Counted from the first letter of the stretch, positions 43,083 through 51,945 are shown. The stretch is 60,740 nucleotides of DNA from Bacteroidales bacterium (GCA_017446745.1 JAFSQF010000111.1:1-60740), one strand, 5' to 3'. Translations and numbers: made by a program. The notes: generated by a model not told the origin, from the sequence alone.

Positions 43083-44207
43083 ATGATTAGACCAGAATAC
43101 TTTATAGAGAAACTTAGGGAGAACGGCATCGACTGTTTCTCCGGTGTGCCGGACTCGCTGTTGAAGAATATCTGTGCGTATATCACCGACCATTGCGATG
43201 CAGAGCATAACATCATAACCGCCAACGAAGGCGCCGCGGTGGGTATTTCTGCCGGCCATTATCTGGCAACAGGCAAGCCCGCCTGTGTGTATATGCAGAA
43301 CAGTGGAGAGGGAAACATCATCAATCCGTTGGCATCGCTGACAGATGAAGAGGTGTATAACATCCCCGTACTGCTGCTGATAGGGTGGCGAGGCCGTCCG
43401 GGTGTTCACGACGAGCCGCAGCACGTGAAGCAAGGCAAGGTTACAACCGGGCTGCTGAATGTGATGGGTGTGAACTATGAGGTACTCTCTAAGGAAGAGG
43501 ACAAAGCAGAGAAACAGATTGCCAAGGCTATAAAGGCTCTTCAAGACAAGGAAGTATTCGCTTTGGTAATAGAGAAGGATACTTTTGAGGATTATACACT
43601 ACAGAATGTGGAGGTCAATGACCTTACCATGAGCCGGGAAGAGGCCATCAGGACGGTGGCTGCTGCTCTTGGTGAAAAGGACTGTATTGTGAGTACAACG
43701 GGTATGATAAGCCGTGAACTGTTCGAGTACCGTGCTGGTATGAGCCAAGGACACGAGCGAGACTTCCTGACGGTAGGCTCTATGGGACACGCCTCGCAGA
43801 TTGCCTTGGGTATCGCAATGGCAAAGCCAGACCGGAAGGTATGGTGCTTCGACGGGGATGGTGCTGCCATTATGCACATGGGCAGTATGGCCATTGTGGC
43901 CAACAAGGCGCCAAAGAACTATCTACATGTGGTGTTCAACAATGGTGCTCACGACAGCGTGGGTGGACAGCCTACGGTTGGTTTGAAGATAGACCTGCCT
44001 GCTGTCGCCCGTGCTGTAGGGTATAAGCATACAAGCAGCGTGGATAGCAAGGAGGCTCTTGCAGAGACTTTGAAGACTATCGTGGCAAAGGAAGGCCCCT
44101 CATTGTTGGAGGTTAAGGTAAAGAAGGGCAACCGCAAGGATCTTGGTCGCCCGACGACTACGCCTATTCAGAACAAAGAAGCTTTGATGGCATTCTTGAA
44201 GGACTAA
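43083..44207 (+). CDS. Phosphonopyruvate decarboxylase
   Basis: This 374-residue thiamine-diphosphate enzyme pulls the unfavourable PEP mutase reaction forward by decarboxylating phosphonopyruvate to phosphonoacetaldehyde. It has an N-terminal PYR domain (FSGVPDSLLKNI, catalytic Glu in TANEGAAVGISAGHY) and C-terminal PP domain with the ThDP-binding GDGAAIMHMG...NNGAHDSVGGQ. The order pyrimidine then pyrophosphate domain, with no central domain, and the length match the Ppd family (about 375-400). It directly follows PEP mutase and precedes the dehydrogenase, one operon by spacing. Confidence 0.93.
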   Translation: MIRPEYFIEKLRENGIDCFSGVPDSLLKNICAYITDHCDAEHNIITANEGAAVGISAGHYLATGKPACVYMQNSGEGNIINPLASLTDEEVYNIPVLLLIGWRGRPGVHDEPQHVKQGKVTTGLLNVMGVNYEVLSKEEDKAEKQIAKAIKALQDKEVFALVIEKDTFEDYTLQNVEVNDLTMSREEAIRTVAAALGEKDCIVSTTGMISRELFEYRAGMSQGHERDFLTVGSMGHASQIALGIAMAKPDRKVWCFDGDGAAIMHMGSMAIVANKAPKNYLHVVFNNGAHDSVGGQPTVGLKIDLPAVARAVGYKHTSSVDSKEALAETLKTIVAKEGPSLLEVKVKKGNRKDLGRPTTTPIQNKEALMAFLKD

Positions 44208-44240
44208 AATTTCTGTGTAATCTGTGATATCTGTGTGAGT

Positions 44241-45365
44241 ATGAGTCAAAAGATAATAAATGGAATAGATAAGCTTCCGGGCATCCTGCAAGAAGTGGGA
44301 TGCCAAAGGCTCTTCCTTCTGATAGATTCCTCCTATCCATTCCTGAACATCAAGAATGCGATAGAGGCAATGCCTGTGGTGAAGGTGAAGTTCTCAGACT
44401 TCACACCCAATCCGCTGTATGAGCAGGTGTGCAAGGGAATAGAGCTGATGAAAGAATCCAAGAGTGATACCATTCTTGCCGTTGGTGGCGGTAGTGCCAT
44501 TGATGTGGCCAAGTGTATAAAACTGGCGGTTTTGGCAGAAGAGGGGGATGCTGCTATTATTCCACCATTAGTCTCGCAGCGGCTTCCAATTGAGGGGGGC
44601 AAGATTCCGTTTGTTGCCGTTCCTACTACGGCAGGCACAGGTAGTGAGTCCACGCATAATGCTGTGATGTATTATGAAGGGGCAAAACAGACAGTCACCA
44701 ATGATGGCATTCTGCCGGAATATGCAGTGCTGGAGCCTTCCGTACTTAAGACCTTGCCGGACTATCAGAAGAGATGCACTATGCTGGATGCCCTAAGCCA
44801 GGGGATAGAATCATGGTGGTCAATCCATAGCACCGAAGAGAGTAGGGAGTATTCCAAGAGGACTGTGGTGCTGATAATGGCAAATTGGCGCAAGTATATC
44901 TTTGAGAATGATTCAGCAGCTGCAGCACAGATAATGATGGCAGCCAATTATGGAGGAAGGGCGATAAATATAGCAGAGACCACGGCACCACATGCAATGA
45001 GTTATAAGATTACATCGAAGTATGGCTTGCCACATGGACATGCGGTAGCCGTATGCCTGCCAGAGGTTTGGCAGTATATGACCGATAATATGAAAGAGGT
45101 AAAAGATAAGCGTGGCAGCAGATATTTGGAAATGGTGTTTGCAGAAATAGCACATGCAATGGGTTTCGATAAGGTAGGCGAAGCAATCGCCCAATTCCGA
45201 CAGATGATGCACGAAATGGGGATGCTGTATCCCAAATCAGATAATATAGTTGCGGATTTGAAAGAGCTAACCGAGTCCGTCAATCCTGTAAGATTAAAGA
45301 ATAATCCCATAAGTATTGACGAGGATATTGCCTATGCTCTTTACTCACGAATCATAAATGCATAG
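44241..45365 (+). CDS. Iron-type alcohol dehydrogenase, likely phosphonoacetaldehyde reductase
   Basis: The 374-residue group III dehydrogenase has NAD-binding VGGGSAIDVAK, PTTAGTGSE and metal ligands in DALSQGIES, HAMSYKIT and GLPHGHAVAVCLP. Its position after phosphonopyruvate decarboxylase, in the place where aminotransferase PhnW is found in aminoethylphosphonate clusters, suggests reduction of phosphonoacetaldehyde to 2-hydroxyethylphosphonate, as done by PhpC-type enzymes. Base composition is more AT-rich than its neighbours, hinting that this gene was acquired separately. A GTG two codons upstream is an alternative start. A terminator lies 136 bases downstream. Confidence 0.85.
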   Translation: MSQKIINGIDKLPGILQEVGCQRLFLLIDSSYPFLNIKNAIEAMPVVKVKFSDFTPNPLYEQVCKGIELMKESKSDTILAVGGGSAIDVAKCIKLAVLAEEGDAAIIPPLVSQRLPIEGGKIPFVAVPTTAGTGSESTHNAVMYYEGAKQTVTNDGILPEYAVLEPSVLKTLPDYQKRCTMLDALSQGIESWWSIHSTEESREYSKRTVVLIMANWRKYIFENDSAAAAQIMMAANYGGRAINIAETTAPHAMSYKITSKYGLPHGHAVAVCLPEVWQYMTDNMKEVKDKRGSRYLEMVFAEIAHAMGFDKVGEAIAQFRQMMHEMGMLYPKSDNIVADLKELTESVNPVRLKNNPISIDEDIAYALYSRIINA

Positions 45366-45500
45366 TACTGCAGAAGAATCATAATAAGCTATCGATACTA
45401 TCTAATTCAGAAATCAGATGTGAAACCGCGGGGCCTGCTGCAAGCCTTTTTTCCATTCCAGGTCCCTATATTTTTTTACCGCTATTCAACAGGCAATAAA

Positions 45501-45532
45501 AAAGCATCCATCCGATAGGGAATGGATGCTTT
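45501..45532. terminator. Bidirectional terminator after the phosphonate genes
   Basis: AAAGCATCCAT and ATGGATGCTTT form an 11-bp perfect stem around a 10-base loop, with an A-run before it. It lies between two convergent genes. Confidence 0.8.
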
Positions 45533-45606
45533 CATTAGTATTCTTATAACGTTGTTGTCGTTGGCTTGGTGGCTTCCGAACCTGCTTTGTTCGGGGGCTG
45601 TTTGTT

Positions 45607-46194
45607 CTATTCCACCAAGGAGAAGACCAGGTTCTGGAAGAAGCTCAGGAAGAGGGTGGCAAAAGCGTCGTTGGGGTCCTCGGCCTGGACAGGCATGTTG
45701 ACAAGCATGGTGTTGTCGGTGGCGTTGTAGGAGAAGTTGAGGACTATTTCTACGGGATCACCTTCTGTAATCTCATAAACGGTGCCTTCCATAGTGCCCA
45801 GGTTGGTGGTGAGGTCGTAGTTGAAGTCGAAGTCGATGGTGGTGCTTTCGCCGGCGAACTGCACGAAGACCACGTCGGTGCTGTCGCTGTTGATGCTCAG
45901 CTGAAGTGCATCGCCATCATCGTTGAAGTTGAGACGGAAGTCAACGCTGATAGGAAGCCCAAAGCTGTTGGTGCTGTCCATCATCGGAATGAAGGCGGAG
46001 AGGTCCATCGTGGTGTCAACGCTGCTAATCCATTCGGTACCGGCGAAGTTGTTGGCCTGGTTGGCCTTGATGGCATTGGCCGTCTCGACGTCGGAGACGG
46101 ACGGGGTGTTGACGAGGTTGTCGTTCTCTTTCGAGCAGGAGGCTGCTCCAATCATTAGGGCTGCGCCAAGGGCGATGGTGAAGATTTTTTTCAT
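45607..46194 (-). CDS. Acidic lipoprotein of unknown function
   Basis: The 195-residue protein has a lipoprotein signal (FTIALGAALMIGAASC, Cys20) and a mature domain rich in Asp, Asn and Thr with alternating beta strands (ISVDFRLNFNDDGDALQLSI, TTIDFDFNYDLTTNLGTMEG, VEIVLNFSYNATDN). The pattern resembles lipocalin-like or calycin-type lipoproteins of Bacteroidales, but no family is claimed. It is transcribed singly, divergent from pfk. Confidence 0.65.
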   Translation of the reverse strand: MKKIFTIALGAALMIGAASCSKENDNLVNTPSVSDVETANAIKANQANNFAGTEWISSVDTTMDLSAFIPMMDSTNSFGLPISVDFRLNFNDDGDALQLSINSDSTDVVFVQFAGESTTIDFDFNYDLTTNLGTMEGTVYEITEGDPVEIVLNFSYNATDNTMLVNMPVQAEDPNDAFATLFLSFFQNLVFSLVE

Positions 46195-46357
46195 TTTTTT
46201 TTTATTATAAATTAAAGGTTAATATTACAGCGTTTGTTTTTCTTTGAGCCTTTCTCACTCAGCCTCTCTTCCGATGCTCATTACGCTTATAAGAACGGCA
46301 AAATGACATAAAAAACTACAAAAGGTGAAAAAAAAATTCAAAAAAATAATTTTTTCG

Positions 46358-46365
46358 TAAATTTG
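46358..46365 (+). promoter_or_regulatory. Probable -7 element of pfk
   Basis: TAAATTTG followed by C matches the Bacteroidota -7 consensus 55 bases before the pfk start. Confidence 0.55.
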
Positions 46366-46419
46366 CAATTCAGTTGACTACAGCAAATATATTGTAAAAC
46401 CATTAAAACAAAATACATT

Positions 46420-47652
46420 ATGGCAAAAAGCATTGCAATTTTGACTGGTGGTGGCCCCGCTCCGGGAATGAATACGGTTGTTGCCTCGGTGGCAAAAACA
46501 TTCCTGCGCGATGGCTATCGCGTTATTGGCCTTCATGGCGGCTACTCGGCCCTCTTCACCGATAAGCCCCGTATGCAGGACCTCGATTTCCTCACCGCCG
46601 ACGAGATTTTCAACAAGGGTGGCTCAATCTTGAAGATGAGCCGCTTCAAACCTACCGACGAAGACTTCGAGAAACGCTTCAACCTGAAGCTCTTCACCGA
46701 CAACGAGGTGAAGCTCCTCGTCACGGTGGGTGGCGACGACACCGCCTCAACGGCCAACCGCATCGCCAAATTCCTTGAAAGCAAGCACTATCCCATAGCC
46801 AATATCCATGTGCCGAAAACCATCGACAACGACCTGCCGCTGCCCAACAGCTCGCCCACCTTCGGCTACAACAGCGCCAAAGCACAGGGTTGCGTGCTGG
46901 CCACCGCGGTGATGGAGGACGCCCGCACCAGCGAGAACTGGTTCGTGGTCAGCGCCATGGGACGCTCCGCCGGCCATCTGGCCTTGGGAATCGCCGGCGC
47001 TTGCCACTACCCCATGGTAATCATTCCGGAATTCTTCAACAAAACGGAGATCACGGTGGAGAAGATCGTCAACATGGTGGTGTCGTGTATCGTCAAACGC
47101 AAAATCATGGGTATCAATTATGGCGCCGCCATGATCTCGGAGGGTGTATTCCACAGCCTCAGCGACGAAGAGATAGCCAATTCCGGCATCCACTTCAGCT
47201 ACGACGAGCATGGCCATCCCGAACTGGGAAAAGTAAGCAAGGCACATATCTTCAACGACTTGCTGGAACGGAAAGTCAAGGAGCTCGGCCTTAAGGTCAA
47301 GTCTCGCCCCGTCGAGATAGGCTACGAAATCCGCTGCCATACCCCTATAGCATTCGACCTCACCTACTGCTCCCTGATGGGCATGGGCGTCCATACCCTC
47401 TTCAACCAGGGCTGCACCGGTTGCATGGTATACGTAGACCAGCAGGGCAACATCTCGCCGCTCTACCTCAAAGACCTTCAGGACCCCGTGACCGGCAAAA
47501 TACCTCCACGTCTTGTCAACGTCAACAGTAACAAGGTGATGTCGTATGTCAACGACATTATGGACTACATCACCCCTGCCGACTATGAGGACGCCAAAAA
47601 ATACCTCCCCAATCCCGAAGAATACGACTTCAAGCGCATCCTCGGTTGGTAG
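46420..47652 (+). CDS. 6-phosphofructokinase, pyrophosphate-type signature
   Basis: The 410-residue enzyme phosphorylates fructose 6-phosphate. It starts with ILTGGGPAPGMN (phosphoryl donor loop) and has catalytic Asp in PKTIDNDLP and the sugar-binding SAMGRSAGHLALG. The donor-site residues are GGDDT (104-108) and PKTIDND (132-138): Asp107 and Lys133 replace the two Gly (104 and 124 of E. coli Pfk) that accommodate ATP, the established signature of pyrophosphate-dependent PFK. The reaction would then be reversible and serve glycolysis and gluconeogenesis. It is a single gene with its own promoter and terminator. Confidence 0.93.
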   Translation: MAKSIAILTGGGPAPGMNTVVASVAKTFLRDGYRVIGLHGGYSALFTDKPRMQDLDFLTADEIFNKGGSILKMSRFKPTDEDFEKRFNLKLFTDNEVKLLVTVGGDDTASTANRIAKFLESKHYPIANIHVPKTIDNDLPLPNSSPTFGYNSAKAQGCVLATAVMEDARTSENWFVVSAMGRSAGHLALGIAGACHYPMVIIPEFFNKTEITVEKIVNMVVSCIVKRKIMGINYGAAMISEGVFHSLSDEEIANSGIHFSYDEHGHPELGKVSKAHIFNDLLERKVKELGLKVKSRPVEIGYEIRCHTPIAFDLTYCSLMGMGVHTLFNQGCTGCMVYVDQQGNISPLYLKDLQDPVTGKIPPRLVNVNSNKVMSYVNDIMDYITPADYEDAKKYLPNPEEYDFKRILGW

Positions 47653-47688
47653 GCCCCTCAGAGCTTCTTCTTTGATGCAGCCAGAAAA

Positions 47689-47726
47689 AAAACTCTACGC
47701 TTTCTTTGCCGTAGAGTTTTTTTTTT
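47689..47726 (+). terminator. Rho-independent terminator of pfk
   Basis: AAAACTCTAC and GTAGAGTTTT form a 10-bp stem closed by a pyrimidine-rich loop and followed by T's up to 47726. Confidence 0.88.
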
Positions 47727-47756
47727 GCACGATTCAAAAATATATTTGTATCTTTG
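47724..47756 (+). promoter_or_regulatory. Promoter of the NAD synthetase gene
   Basis: TTTG at 47724-47727, the last bases of the pfk terminator T-run, and TATCTTTG at 47749-47756 are 21 bases apart, a good Bacteroidota promoter. A REP-like CCCCAGAGGGG hairpin lies in the leader near 47821-47831. Confidence 0.6.
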
Positions 47757-47926
47757 CCAAATTATAATAAAATATAGAGGCTTTGGTTTGTTGTTGGAAA
47801 TCAAGAGTATGGTTGTTTCGCCCCAGAGGGGCGGCAGTCCGGCTTTTGCAGCGCCTTCGGCGTTCTAAACAACTTTAGCCCATCAAATAAACAGTTATTC
47901 GTTTCATCAGTTCAACATTGTTTCTT

Positions 47927-49486
47927 ATGAATATACATATCGTTCAGCACAACATCATCACCAACAATCCGGAGAAGAATATGGAGTGGATTATGGCAGC
48001 GTTGGACAGTCCGGCCTCGCGCGATGCCCTCCTTACCGTCTTTCCTGCATGCACCCTTTGTGGCTATCCCCTTTTTGGCTCTGCCGCCTACAACGACCTC
48101 CAGAAACGCGCTCAGGCTGTGCTGCAACAGCTGGTGCAGAACTCCGAACACCGCGCTTTCCTTATCGGCATGCCGCTTCAGATTCAGGACAAAGGGCTTT
48201 GCAACGCCATTGTCTTCGTTCAGAACTGCGCCATCCGCGCCATCATCACCAAGAAATACCTGGCCCCTGACGAGCAGAAATATTTTGTGCGCGGCGAGGG
48301 GGTGCAGAGCATCAATTTCCAGGGACAGCAAATAGCCATCGGCTTCTACGAGGACCTCAAGGAGCTCACCAAAGGTCATGCCGAGCAGCCCGATGTGGTT
48401 ATCTGCTGCGGATGCAATGTGTTTGAATACAATAAGCCCTACAGCATCCGCTACCGCATGCACAAGATTGTGGAGAACCTCAACGCATCGCTGGTGTTTG
48501 TGAACCGCATTGGCGGCGAGGGTCCCTACCTCTTCGCCGGAGGCTCTATGGCCCTGAACGCCGCCGGCTCAGTGCTCTGCCAATTCCCCTATTTCGAGGA
48601 ATACAGCGACACAGTAGACCTTCAGTTGCTCTCCACCATGCAGGGCGACGAGAAACCCGAGGTCGTGGAACTCGTCTACAAAGCCCTCGTCATGGGCCTG
48701 CGCGAATATTTCTCCAAGAACGGCCTACGCAAGGCTGTTTTAGGCCTGAGCGGCGGCATCGATTCGGCCCTTGTCTGCGCCCTTGCCGTGGCAGCCCTCG
48801 GCCCCGACAACGTGCACGGCATCCTTATGCCTTCCCAGTATTCCACCGACCACTCTGTGAAGGATGCCGAAGACCTGGCAAACAACCTCGGCATCAAATA
48901 TGATATTGTACCTATTAAAGACTGTTTCGACACCCTCCGCAACACCATGAAACCCGTGTTCGGCGACCTGGCCGAGGACGTCACCGAGGAGAATATGCAG
49001 GCACGCATCCGCGGAACCATCATCATGTCGTATGCCAACAAATTCGGTGCTTTGGCACTGAACACCACCAACAAGAGCGAGGCGGCCATGGGCTATGGCA
49101 CCCTCTATGGCGACAGCTGCGGAGCCATCTCCGTAATTGGCGACCTCTATAAGACAGAGGTCTACGAACTGTCGGAGTTCATCAACCGCGACAAGGAGGT
49201 CATTCCGCGCAACACCATCACCAAAGCCCCCTCTGCCGAGCTGCGCCCGGGGCAGAAGGACAGCGACTCGCTACCCGACTATGCACTGCTCGACGCCATC
49301 CTGAACCTACATATCGAAGAACAACTCTCGCAGGACGAGATTGTGGCCGAGGGCTACGACGCAGAACTGGTGGCATCGGTGCTCCGCAAAGTGAAGGCTA
49401 ACGAGTGGAAACGCCTGCAATTCGCCCCACAGCTGAAGGTGTCGCCCATGACGTTCGGCCTTGACCGAAGATTCCCAATCTCATGA
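47927..49486 (+). CDS. nadE: NAD synthetase with degenerate glutaminase domain
   Basis: From ATG 47927 the product is 519 residues. The C-terminal half is an intact NAD synthetase: P-loop LGLSGGIDSALVCAL, TTNKSEAAMGYGTLYGD, APSAELRPGQKDSDSLPDY. It makes NAD from deamido-NAD, ATP and an amino donor. The N-terminal 250 residues have the nitrilase-type glutaminase fold, but the catalytic triad is broken: the Glu of FPELxLTGYP is Ala41 (VFPACTLCGYP) and the nucleophilic Cys of ICEDxW is Tyr141 (IGFYEDLK); the Lys region (TKKYLAPDEQKYF) remains. The enzyme therefore probably uses free ammonia or a partner glutaminase. A TTG three codons upstream is an alternative start. Confidence 0.9.
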   Translation: MNIHIVQHNIITNNPEKNMEWIMAALDSPASRDALLTVFPACTLCGYPLFGSAAYNDLQKRAQAVLQQLVQNSEHRAFLIGMPLQIQDKGLCNAIVFVQNCAIRAIITKKYLAPDEQKYFVRGEGVQSINFQGQQIAIGFYEDLKELTKGHAEQPDVVICCGCNVFEYNKPYSIRYRMHKIVENLNASLVFVNRIGGEGPYLFAGGSMALNAAGSVLCQFPYFEEYSDTVDLQLLSTMQGDEKPEVVELVYKALVMGLREYFSKNGLRKAVLGLSGGIDSALVCALAVAALGPDNVHGILMPSQYSTDHSVKDAEDLANNLGIKYDIVPIKDCFDTLRNTMKPVFGDLAEDVTEENMQARIRGTIIMSYANKFGALALNTTNKSEAAMGYGTLYGDSCGAISVIGDLYKTEVYELSEFINRDKEVIPRNTITKAPSAELRPGQKDSDSLPDYALLDAILNLHIEEQLSQDEIVAEGYDAELVASVLRKVKANEWKRLQFAPQLKVSPMTFGLDRRFPIS

Positions 49487-49583
49487 CAGTTTTTTTTAGA
49501 ATCGTCGACACTTCGAAATCTCGTATCATCGAAATCTCGAGCCCTTTCAACATCTAATAAATAAACCTTACAATAAATCTGCA

Positions 49584-51755
49584 ATGACGCAGCTGGAACT
49601 GGCTGAACAATATATAAGCAACACCAATGTCTCGGTGTTCCTCACCGGAAAGGCGGGTACGGGAAAAACGACATTCCTCCGTCACATCGCCTCCACCATT
49701 AATAAACGCTTCGTGGTCTTGGCCCCTACGGGAGTGGCCGCCGTCAATGCCGCCGGTGTCACGATCCACTCTTTCTTCATGCTTCCGTTGTGCCCTTATC
49801 TGCCCGACGTCAAGGACCTGGTGACAGAATACCAGATGCCCAACAAGTTCAAACAGCTCCGCAAGGAGAAAATTAAGATCATTCGCACCCTCGACTTGAT
49901 TATCATCGACGAAATCAGCATGGTGCGCGCCGACTTGCTCGACGCCGTCGACATGACCCTGCGACGCTACCGCCGCAACGGCAAACCCTTCGGCGGCGTG
50001 CAGCTGCTGCTGATTGGCGACGTGCAGCAACTGCCACCTGTAGTCACCGACGAGGAGAAGCCCTATATCGACCAAGTCTACCCCTCGCCATTCTTTTTCC
50101 ACAGCAAAGCCCTCCAAAAAACAAACTACGTCACCATACAGCTCTCGCATATCTTCCGTCAGCAGGACGAACGCTTCGTCACACTCCTGAACAATATCCG
50201 CGAGAACCGCTTTGACCGCGACACCCTCGACACCCTCAACTCGCGCTACCAACCGCAGTTCAACCCGCCCGACAGCGAGGGCTACATTCGCCTCACTACC
50301 CATAACTACCAGGCCAACAACGTCAACCAACGTAAGCTGCAAGCCCTGCCCGGCCGCCCTATCGAGCTAAAGGCCTCGGTGGATGGCAATTTCCCCGAGA
50401 CTTCATATCCCACCGACGCCAACCTGACGCTTAAAATAGGAGCCCAGGTGATGTTCGTGAAAAACGACAGCAGCGGCCATGCCTATTTCAACGGTAAGAT
50501 AGCCACCGTGGAAGGCTTCGACCCCGACGAGGGCGTGGCGGTGGTGGACAAGGAAGGCAACCATATCGTAGTGGACCAGGAACGCTGGGAAAACATAAAG
50601 TATGACGTCGACCCCACCGACAACCAGATTAAACAAAAAGTCGACGGCACTTTTGTGCAATATCCCCTTCGTCTGGCTTGGGCCATCACCGTGCATAAAA
50701 GCCAAGGACTTACCTTCGACAAGGTTATTATCGATGCCGCTTCGGCATTCACCTACGGCCAGGTTTATGTGGCCCTGAGCCGTTGCAGAACCCTTGAGGG
50801 GCTTGTTTTGGCCTCGCCAATCTCCGAACGTTGCGTGTTCGACAACGAGGATGTGCTGCAGTTCAACAACACTTTCCCCTCCTTGGATAAGGTGCAGTCC
50901 AACCTCCAGGCTTTCCAGTCGGGCTACTTCTTCGAACTGCTCTACGAGCTCTTCGACTTCAATGCCATCTTCAAGGCCGCCGAGCGGCTCAGCGGCCTCT
51001 TCTACCAGCACATGAGCCGGCTGCTCCCCACGGAGACCAGGAAAATGTCGGACCTGCTCAACAACGACTTGGTAAACCTCTTGGCCGTTGCCGAGAAATT
51101 CCATAAGCAGCTGACCGCCATTGCTATGCAGAATGGCGGCAAGACCGACGACCCCTTCACGCTGGACCGCATCGCCAAGGCCACGACCTATTTCTCCGAC
51201 CAGCTCGAGAAAATTCTGCTGAAAGCCGCACCGCTGATGGAGGTGAAAATCGGCAACAAAACCGTGGCCGCAGACTTCGACGAATGGATGGCGGAATTTC
51301 GCAACGCCCTGGAATTGAAGCAGTTGTGCCTGAAAAGGGTGGGGGAGAAGGGCTTCAGCACCGCCACCTACAATCAGGCCAAGGTGGATTTTATGCTCGA
51401 CAAGGACAACAAAGGTTCCGCCTTGCGCGCCTCGTATCATAAACGCGAGGCTAAGGCCAAAAAGCCACCGGTATGGGCCGAGACGGCTCGCCTCTTCCTT
51501 GAGGGGCAAAGCTTCGAGGCTATTGCCGCACAACGCGGCGTAACGGTGTCCACCATCGCCAACCACATAGAGAAAGCCTACGAGGCAGGCTCTATTCCCA
51601 TAGAAAAAATTATGAACCGCGACGAACTCGACACCATCGTGGCTTACATACGACAGGAGAATCCACAGTCGCTCACAGAAATGTTCCAACATTTCGACGG
51701 TCGTTTCCCATACCATAAGCTCCGTGCTGCAAGTTTCTTCGCCAATAATCAGTAA
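49584..51755 (+). CDS. PIF1-like superfamily 1 helicase with C-terminal HTH
   Basis: The 723-residue helicase has Walker A LTGKAGTGKTTFL (about 20-32), APTGVAAVNAAG, DEISMV as motif II, LLLIGDVQQLPPV as motif III and ITVHKSQGLTFDKVIID with YVALSRCRTLEGL as motifs V and VI, matching the PIF1/RecD-like helicase branch that acts on DNA ends or structured DNA. After about 440 residues comes a helical HRDC-like region and, near 625-680, a helix-turn-helix (FEAIAAQRGVTVSTIANHIEKAYEAG). The combination is common in Bacteroidota but little studied. It stands alone, 97 bases after nadE. Confidence 0.88.
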   Translation: MTQLELAEQYISNTNVSVFLTGKAGTGKTTFLRHIASTINKRFVVLAPTGVAAVNAAGVTIHSFFMLPLCPYLPDVKDLVTEYQMPNKFKQLRKEKIKIIRTLDLIIIDEISMVRADLLDAVDMTLRRYRRNGKPFGGVQLLLIGDVQQLPPVVTDEEKPYIDQVYPSPFFFHSKALQKTNYVTIQLSHIFRQQDERFVTLLNNIRENRFDRDTLDTLNSRYQPQFNPPDSEGYIRLTTHNYQANNVNQRKLQALPGRPIELKASVDGNFPETSYPTDANLTLKIGAQVMFVKNDSSGHAYFNGKIATVEGFDPDEGVAVVDKEGNHIVVDQERWENIKYDVDPTDNQIKQKVDGTFVQYPLRLAWAITVHKSQGLTFDKVIIDAASAFTYGQVYVALSRCRTLEGLVLASPISERCVFDNEDVLQFNNTFPSLDKVQSNLQAFQSGYFFELLYELFDFNAIFKAAERLSGLFYQHMSRLLPTETRKMSDLLNNDLVNLLAVAEKFHKQLTAIAMQNGGKTDDPFTLDRIAKATTYFSDQLEKILLKAAPLMEVKIGNKTVAADFDEWMAEFRNALELKQLCLKRVGEKGFSTATYNQAKVDFMLDKDNKGSALRASYHKREAKAKKPPVWAETARLFLEGQSFEAIAAQRGVTVSTIANHIEKAYEAGSIPIEKIMNRDELDTIVAYIRQENPQSLTEMFQHFDGRFPYHKLRAASFFANNQ

Positions 51756-51824
51756 TAACAGACTTATATTGTTGTTTGGTTGTGGTTTGAGTTACTTTTC
51801 AACAAGCCCACGTTGAGAACTTTA

Positions 51825-51856
51825 TTTGTTCAGATTATAGGATAGTGTTATTTTTG
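51825..51856 (+). promoter_or_regulatory. Promoter of nrdD
   Basis: TTTG at 51825-51828 and TATTTTTG at 51849-51856, 20 bases apart, match the Bacteroidota consensus. Confidence 0.7.
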
Positions 51857-51945
51857 CACCGTCGTTCGCAAGGGCATTTTTAGGCCACGACACCTAAAAT
51901 TGACATGTGAAACAACAAGAAACGCAAAAATACATTATCGCACAA

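Noticed and set aside
44208-44240. Functional element in the repeated CTGTGTAATCTGTGATATCTG spacer
   Set aside because: Short TCTGTG repeats alone show no hairpin or known signal.
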